In this document: positions 58,335 to 64,000 of the stretch, piece by piece
Numbering within the stretch: position 1 is the stretch's first letter
Layout: each line of letters starts with the position of its first letter
From: Bacteroides nordii WAL 11050 = JCM 12987
Lineage (GTDB): Bacteria; Bacteroidota; Bacteroidia; Bacteroidales; Bacteroidaceae
DNA: 64,000 nt
Direction: 5' to 3'
NCBI GenBank assembly: GCA_000613465.1
Contig: BAJA01000008.1
Span: 1-64,000, forward strand
The notes under the pieces: generated by a model
Databases searched by the model: none
Told to the model about the DNA's origin: nothing
What the model saw: only the letters and a program-made list of their open reading frames with translations
Position numbers and translations under genes: made by a program

Positions 58335-59723
58335 TTAATAATTTACGAGAACTTTCTGTGATAAATCGCCCACTTTAACAATAAAAATTCCCCTGTTTAC
58401 AGGAACTTCCGCGATATCGCCGAATTGTTCAAACGAATAGATGCATTTTCCATCTGTCGAGAATACTTGCAGCAGTTTACCTGCAACACCGGACACAATC
58501 ATATTTCCACCGTTTACAGTAATATGGAACGATGCTTTATCTTTAGTAACATACTCGATCGATGTTTCAGTTTCACCCTTATTTATTTCGGGCGTAGCAC
58601 TTGCACTCATACGGATATTATCAATATAAGTCACTTCAGCCACCGTCGTTCCCAAGGTTTCAAACTGACGGTTTGGAGAAAAATAAAGTTTTTCCGCAAT
58701 CTTCCCGATATCACCTGTCAAGTCAAAGACCATATCAACCCATTCTCCGGCAGTTTCCAACGTAGCTTCCTGGTCTGTCACCCCTTCTATTTTCACTACA
58801 GATGGCCCGACTGCTTCACGGTAAACCATCACATGCAGATAAGGCATCTCAGCACTAATCTTTAATTGATCCGAAGGCAAAGCAACGTAAGTACCGAACC
58901 AATCGCCATTTCCCCAGCCCCATTCGTCTTCCGGGTTGGAAGAATCCAATGGTGCATGAGTTATTTTAAGTACATTTTCACTCTTATTCATCCCGTATTT
59001 ATGTGCATTAGCTACGACAACAGATGAAGAGTTAAGATTTTCACCTCCTAAAGATATGACTTCTTTAGCACTTTCAAAATCAAAATTGAAATCCGATACA
59101 GAGATAGGCTCTACATAAGCTCCTTCGGGTTTCTGATAAGAATAAGCCGTTCCGCCAGTGTAGAAGATCTCAACCCGGCGAATAGATATTACCCAATTTG
59201 TTTCACCTCCGAGTAATGTCAACTTCACATCACCAACATTAGCAGGAAGGGCACCCTGGATATACAGGTCTTTCCAATAACCATTCTCACCTTTGTCCGA
59301 ATCATAGATAAAGTCAAGATTAAAATCTTCCAGCTTTGTCCAGCTCTTACCTTCATTTGTAGAATACTCCAAACGGAACATCTTAGCCAAAGATTCTTTA
59401 GTAGGCATATCTTTCCAGAGAAGGTTTATACGTAAACCCGTAAAAGTCTTTCCATCCAAAATAGCAGGACCGTCATAATTACTGTACCAGATACTTACAT
59501 CTTCATTATCTGTTGCCCGATAGGCATAAGTAGCATCGCCGAAACGATCTTTGTCAACATCCCCTTCAGGAGCCTTTAGGTGAAAATCTTCGAATTGGAT
59601 ACTCCCATTGATCATCGCGTCAACACTTGTTGTCGCTTCCGTCATTTCATCCACATACGTCTGGGCCGATAAGCTCATTGTTAATGCCATAAAGGCCGCA
59701 ATCATGTAAAATTTCATTTTCAT
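58335..59723 (-). CDS. Secreted PUL protein of unknown function, carbohydrate-binding-like
   Basis: 462 aa. Signal peptide (ALTMSLSAQ). Two beta-sandwich-like regions: residues 20-195 (FRLEYSTNEGKSWTKLEDFNLDF) and 200-360 (GEWVDMVFDLTGDIG, VTYIDNIRMSA, a pattern also seen twice in the 886-aa neighbour as TYFDDFKLSA and SYYDNFRLSE). A C-terminal T9SS-like tail (LLQVFSTDGKCIYSFEQ, GIFIVKVGDLSQKVLVNY) ends it. No catalytic motif found. It lies between the glycosidase and SusC genes, where Bacteroides PULs often encode surface glycan-binding proteins, but it has no lipobox. Confidence 0.65.
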   Translation of the reverse strand: MKMKFYMIAAFMALTMSLSAQTYVDEMTEATTSVDAMINGSIQFEDFHLKAPEGDVDKDRFGDATYAYRATDNEDVSIWYSNYDGPAILDGKTFTGLRINLLWKDMPTKESLAKMFRLEYSTNEGKSWTKLEDFNLDFIYDSDKGENGYWKDLYIQGALPANVGDVKLTLLGGETNWVISIRRVEIFYTGGTAYSYQKPEGAYVEPISVSDFNFDFESAKEVISLGGENLNSSSVVVANAHKYGMNKSENVLKITHAPLDSSNPEDEWGWGNGDWFGTYVALPSDQLKISAEMPYLHVMVYREAVGPSVVKIEGVTDQEATLETAGEWVDMVFDLTGDIGKIAEKLYFSPNRQFETLGTTVAEVTYIDNIRMSASATPEINKGETETSIEYVTKDKASFHITVNGGNMIVSGVAGKLLQVFSTDGKCIYSFEQFGDIAEVPVNRGIFIVKVGDLSQKVLVNY

Positions 59724-59782
59724 ACTAATTATAATTTAAAGATTTAAAAATTAACGAACAAAACAGGTATATTGAAATACAC

Positions 59783-62494
59783 TCATAGTCTTATTTTCAC
59801 CCGCAATTCTTCACAAGCCACAATATAAAATCCCTCCGAAAGAGAAATAGAAGCTATCCTACCGGCTATTCTTCCGGCATATACGCTCATACCGTCAAGG
59901 GTATAAACAACCGCATTTTTACCTTCGGCACCCTCAATAATAATCTTACCGACAGAGGCATATATTTTTACATTGCTTCTACCAAAAGTACGAACAGAGG
60001 TAGCACCTTGATCTTTCTCGCTTAACCTGAAGTTATCATAATAGCTGTACTCAAACGCACCCGGGATATTTTCAAAAGTGGGATTCGGCTTGATCCGGAT
60101 AGATTTTATTGCCTTCCCCGCATGAGCCGTCAGGTCGACCGAATGGTTTTCCCAGACTCTACGCTCAGCCATATTCAAATTCTCTTTTTCAATTGTTCCG
60201 TCACTAAAGACCACCTCCAGTTCAAAAGCAACGGCATCCGTAGGACGCATTACCTGAAAATTCAGAAAGGGACGACCTGCTATTATTTTAAAGTAGCGGA
60301 AAGGAGTCACAGATGCAGTCATATCTTTTCCTTCGTTTCCTGTAAAAGCACCGTATGCCTGTGCAACCACACAACATCTACTACTCATATTCTCATCGTT
60401 TTTCCGTGGATTGTCTACAGTCCTAACCTCACAATTATCATTTCCCATTTCGAGTGCATAACTATAATTTTCCTTGTCGGTTTCAAAAGTGATGTAAGTG
60501 TCCAGCGTCTCTTCCGAATCATCATATGAAGGGATCACCTCACTCGGAGCAAGGACATTTGTGGCATCGGCCGACAGTTTAAAATCATCGAAATAGGTAT
60601 ACTCGGCTGAACCGGCATTTTCACTGGTAAATCTACGGTTCGGATAAAAAAGGATATTCTTAATCTTCCGTCCGGTAAAGCCACTCAGATCGAGGTTTCC
60701 GCCCAACCAACTCCTCGCCCGCTCTATTTCGACGTAATAGCATATTTGCTCATCAGTATCCAGGGTAAAGACAATCCCCACCTGTGTAGCATAATCGGTA
60801 CGTAAAACATGGTAACTGAAATAAGGAGCTGCGGAAGTAATATTGATTTCATTGTCCGGGGTAAAGCAGGCAGCAAACAAATTATTATCCAAACTACCGG
60901 TATTGTCGGCCACATGTTTGATTTCCAACACCCTTTCACTGGTATTTGGCTCCCGCTTGCGTGGATTATCTGCACATACTGCCTTCGAATCACGACTCCC
61001 GCTTACCGGAACAACTGAATAATTTATCTCCCGATCATTTTCAAAGTCAACATTAAGCAGGTCTGTATCCGGCTTTGAAACTTCGTTTAAGGGCGAAAGA
61101 GTGGAAAGGATGACAGCTCCGTCAGCAGGTATTTTCACCGAAAATCCGCCGGCAGGATTATCAACAGTAACTTTCTGATAGGGTAAAGATAAATCCCGGC
61201 CATTACCCTGAGTTGTTTCACTATACGTATAAATATAGAATTGAGTGGTTGTGTTTACTTCCGGCATTTTCAGTATAACCCTATTCGAATAAATATCTCT
61301 GTTTACAAGCGCAAACGACCAGTCTGTTGCTTCTCCCTCCTTTATCATCGCACCTGAGACTTTTACTTTTCGGTTCTCAGGTTGAGACATTTCAAGTATA
61401 GTTGCTTCACGCGGAAAACTCCGGCATAGTAAAGACCAGGTGTAGTACCAGGGACGAAGCTTTATTCCTCCGTTCTTCCCTGAAATATTCCACATACCGG
61501 GATCCTTGCCCTGATCAAACCCGTCGAGCCCCCATGCCAAAACAGAAGACACTCCCGAACGAAGGCTTTGAATGGCATAATCCACCATCAGTGTCCCGTA
61601 ATGATAATCATAAACGGTAAGTAGAGCTCCTGCCTGATTCGGGTAATCGATCCACGAAACATTGGTTGCTGCCCCCTCTGTAACCAGGACAGGCTTCCCG
61701 CTATCATCCTGTTTTTTGATTAGCCCCAGCATATTAACAAAGTGGTTGTAAATACCGTTTTCCAGAAAAGCGGGTAATTCACCACTCGTATATGCATGGA
61801 AGTCGTAGGTCCCTAATTGGTCCTTATTATCACGGGCTGTGTATTCCACCCACTCATCCCAAGAATCCGAACCGCACAAGATCGTATCCGGCAAGCCCAT
61901 CTGCTGGCATTTAGCATATAGTTTTTTGATGCAAGTGCTCCAGGACTGCCAGGTATAGTTGACTCCCTTCGGTTCGTTACACGGAGTGAAAGCCCGCATA
62001 TTAGTATATCCTTTAGTCACATAAAAATGATAAATGACATCGGCCAGCATCTGCACACAATCATCGGAAGCAAGGTATTCGGATGAAGTCTGATTGGAAT
62101 TTTGGGAAACTCCCCACAGCCCACCAAGTACAAATACATCCATTTCTTTATATAAATCATAGCTTTTATAGACATCCTGCATCTCAGGAGAATCCCAATC
62201 ATACACTCCGGTGACCCCGGAAGGATTAAACCACCTGCGATAAAGAGGTGCTCTCACAAATCCGGGACGTATAGCCCGGATACGTTCTTCTGTGACCTGC
62301 CAGTGTCCACCATCCCAGGGAGTAAGATCACTACCATCCGGTTTACGATCTAATAAATATTGGTTATATCCAAATCCCCACCATGGATTATCTTTAGATG
62401 CTACGACTTCAGTAACCATCTGGGCATTCAGATTCCCTCCCATCGAAAAAAAGAAGGAAAAAAGAACTAAATAAAAGGCTTTAAAGTTTTTCTA
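59783..62494 (-). CDS. Clan GH-A glycosidase with jelly-roll modules; natural start codon damaged
   Basis: 886 aa from the ATG at 62443, but a signal peptide (KNFKAFYLVLFSFFFSMGGNLNAQ) extends in frame upstream to TAG at 62492-62494, where ATG is expected. The TIM barrel (residues about 20-360) has an acid/base Glu in FTPCNEPKGVNY and a likely nucleophile Glu in VLVTEGAATN, the clan GH-A layout. The C-terminal half has two jelly-roll-like modules (TYFDDFKLS, SYYDNFRLS) and a T9SS-like tail (AVVYTLDGMSVYAGRIAG). GH family not assigned. First gene of the PUL, with a -7 box at 62530-62537. Confidence 0.7.
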
Positions 62495-62529
62495 ATTGTG
62501 AGTTTCTCATATACAACATATTTTGAAAG

Positions 62530-62537
62530 CAAAATTA
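62530..62537 (-). promoter_or_regulatory. -7 box of the PUL operon
   Basis: TAATTTTG on the minus strand (62537-62530). It sets transcript start near 62523 and fits a start codon at 62494 better than at 62443. No TTTG -33 box found, as expected for a regulator-dependent PUL promoter. Confidence 0.45.
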
Positions 62538-62677
62538 CAGCATGGGATTTCTATCGGAGTCTATTCTCATCCCAGATAGGTATTAATCTATAGCAGATAT
62601 ACCTCAACGTGCCTAATGAAACCTTTTTGATACAAAATAATACCGGCCTGACAGATAGGGAAAATCTTATTTAATTT

Positions 62678-62685
62678 TATCTTTG
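62678..62685 (+). promoter_or_regulatory. -7 box of the regulator gene
   Basis: TATCTTTG at 62678-62685, 24 nt before the ATG at 62710. Confidence 0.55.
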
Positions 62686-62709
62686 TCCTGGCATAAATAT
62701 CTTATTATC

Positions 62710-64000
62710 ATGAAAAGACACATTGTACTACTTACCCTCTTCATAACAGTATCAAATCTTTTTCTTTCAAAGGGAAATACAATCAGATTTAAACAGAATG
62801 CCGACGGCCTGTCTAATAGTTCCGTGACATATATCTTCCAGGATTCAAAAGAGAGAATGTGGTTTGGCACGTATGATGGCCTGAACATGTATAACGGACA
62901 AAATTTCACCATCTGGCGTCCCATCTTCAACGATTCCACAAGCATAAGCCACCACATCATCCGAAACATTGCCGAAGACAGGTCGGGGCAGATATGGATC
63001 AGTACAGACCAGGGAGTAAACAGGCTTGATGTAGACAAGAATGAATATAAACGTTTCTTTCAGGACTCACATAAACAGACACAGTATCCGTTTATAGCTA
63101 TCGATAAGGATGGCAGAATCTTTTTTAGCTTCTTTGAGGGAGGTCTTTTTTATTATGATATCCAGACAAAAGAGTTCAAGCCTCTGATAATACCCGACGT
63201 TAATACCAGCTATATCCATAACCTATTTGCTGACGTGTACGGAAATCTTTGGATACATACCTCCGAAGGCTGTTTGTACAGGTTAAAATTTAGTGCTGAA
63301 GAAGAAACCAGGTACGTTCCGGCGGAAGTGGTTCAGGTATTCAACGGCATACAGCCCTCAACTCTTTTCAATCAGACTTTCTATTATTATAAAGACAACT
63401 TTATCTGGTATTTCGATAACACAAACAGCCTGATCCGTTATGATATAGCTTTGAACAAATCTGTCAGTATCTATAATATCAATAGCCTGATTAAAAGTCA
63501 TGGCAATGTCTCTTGCATGTCAGTCAAAGACAATAAGGTGGATATTGCCTTTTCCGGTTCCGGCATTCTCCACCTGACCTTAGCAGTCACCAACGTGGTC
63601 GACTCCGAATGGATGTTTACCGAGTTCCTGGCAAATTACCTCTTCCATGGCACGCAAAATATCTACTGGATAGGGACTGACAGCAGCGGACTGATTATGC
63701 TCTATACACAGGGACATAAATTCACAAACATATTGAATTCGTCCATCCCTCACTTTACAAATAAAGCTATCCGTACTATTTGTACCGACCAAAACGGGAA
63801 TTTATTGGTCGGTACAAAGGGCGACGGACTTTATGTATTCCGCAATTTCAATAAAGACAAAACCCCTGCCTATACTTCCATAGAAAAGATAGGTGCTGCC
63901 CAAGGGTTCCCGGAAACCAAGATATATTCTTTATTTAAGCACTCGGACGGTTCCATCTTGGTAGGTACGGAAGGAAGCGGATTGTATGTTTTAACGCCGG
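62710..64000 (+). CDS. Hybrid two-component sensor/regulator of the PUL, 5' part
   Basis: 430 codons, open to the window end. Signal peptide/membrane insertion segment (IVLLTLFITVSNLFLS) and then two-component-propeller repeats: FKQNADGLSNSSVTYIFQDSKERMWFGTYDGLNMYNG, IAEDRSGQIWISTDQGVNRLD, ICTDQNGNLLVGTKGDGLYVF, FKHSDGSILVGTEGSGLYVL. This is the periplasmic sensor of an HTCS, which would continue into a Y_Y_Y domain, histidine kinase, receiver and AraC-type DNA-binding domain outside the window. It binds an oligosaccharide from the glycan and activates the divergent PUL. Not truncated as far as seen. Confidence 0.88.
   Translation, partial: MKRHIVLLTLFITVSNLFLSKGNTIRFKQNADGLSNSSVTYIFQDSKERMWFGTYDGLNMYNGQNFTIWRPIFNDSTSISHHIIRNIAEDRSGQIWISTDQGVNRLDVDKNEYKRFFQDSHKQTQYPFIAIDKDGRIFFSFFEGGLFYYDIQTKEFKPLIIPDVNTSYIHNLFADVYGNLWIHTSEGCLYRLKFSAEEETRYVPAEVVQVFNGIQPSTLFNQTFYYYKDNFIWYFDNTNSLIRYDIALNKSVSIYNINSLIKSHGNVSCMSVKDNKVDIAFSGSGILHLTLAVTNVVDSEWMFTEFLANYLFHGTQNIYWIGTDSSGLIMLYTQGHKFTNILNSSIPHFTNKAIRTICTDQNGNLLVGTKGDGLYVFRNFNKDKTPAYTSIEKIGAAQGFPETKIYSLFKHSDGSILVGTEGSGLYVLTP

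Overview
The window looks like a chromosomal segment of a gut Bacteroides (Bacteroidales). Evidence: about 42-45% GC by eye; SusC/SusD pairs with a reading frame typical of a hybrid two-component sensor; many signal-peptide or lipoprotein exports; alpha-2-macroglobulin next to PBP1C; and repeated promoters of the Bacteroides primary sigma type (-7 TAnnTTTG, in several cases with a TTTG-like -33 box 19-20 nt upstream). No rRNA or tRNA gene was seen.

Layout. 1-7.6 kb: a secreted pectate lyase, an HsmA-type membrane protein, and a two-gene unit (NifU-like protein plus GGGtGRT protein). Next comes a decayed island (polyvalent-protein remnant, HEPN-MNT toxin-antitoxin pair with a broken toxin gene, and a second copy of only the last 179 nt of the GGGtGRT gene), then a methyltransferase. 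8-22.5 kb: a GT-C-like membrane protein, alpha-2-macroglobulin/PBP1C, an MFS transporter, a KdgK-type sugar kinase, a ferritin-like/VIT1 membrane protein and a DUF4251 protein. 22.6-33.6 kb: AAA-ATPase/PD-(D/E)XK protein plus LuxR-type regulator, MnmA, an apparently catalytically dead S41 lipoprotein, a candidate small RNA, an esterase, a DUF2007 protein, a TonB receptor and an M48 protease. 33.9-41.6 kb: CNNM/CBS protein, NlpE-like lipoprotein, an OmpR-type two-component system next to an MgtA-type P-type ATPase that carries 11-bp phased repeats at its promoter, and a cysteine-less thioredoxin-fold protein. 41.6-47.2 kb: a gene graveyard with fragments of a DUF4143-type ATPase, GH110, serine dehydratase, an IS630-like transposase and unidentified genes, around an intact S-type sulfatase. 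47.2-64 kb: a polysaccharide utilisation locus (PUL) on the minus strand (SGNH hydrolase, GH2, GH130, SusD, SusC, a surface-type protein, a clan GH-A glycosidase), with a divergent hybrid two-component regulator that runs off the window end.

How it works together. The PUL should sense, bind, import and cut a glycan that the GH2 + GH130 pair suggests contains beta-linked mannose or glucosamine-type residues. The two-component system at 35.9-37.9 kb probably controls the Mg transporter next to it.

Caution. Seven otherwise intact genes are split by eight -1 shifts, each explained by loss of one base from a run of two or three identical bases. This looks like a systematic sequence error (or a mutator lineage). 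I annotate those genes as single loci. Two exported proteins also appear to have lost their natural start codon.
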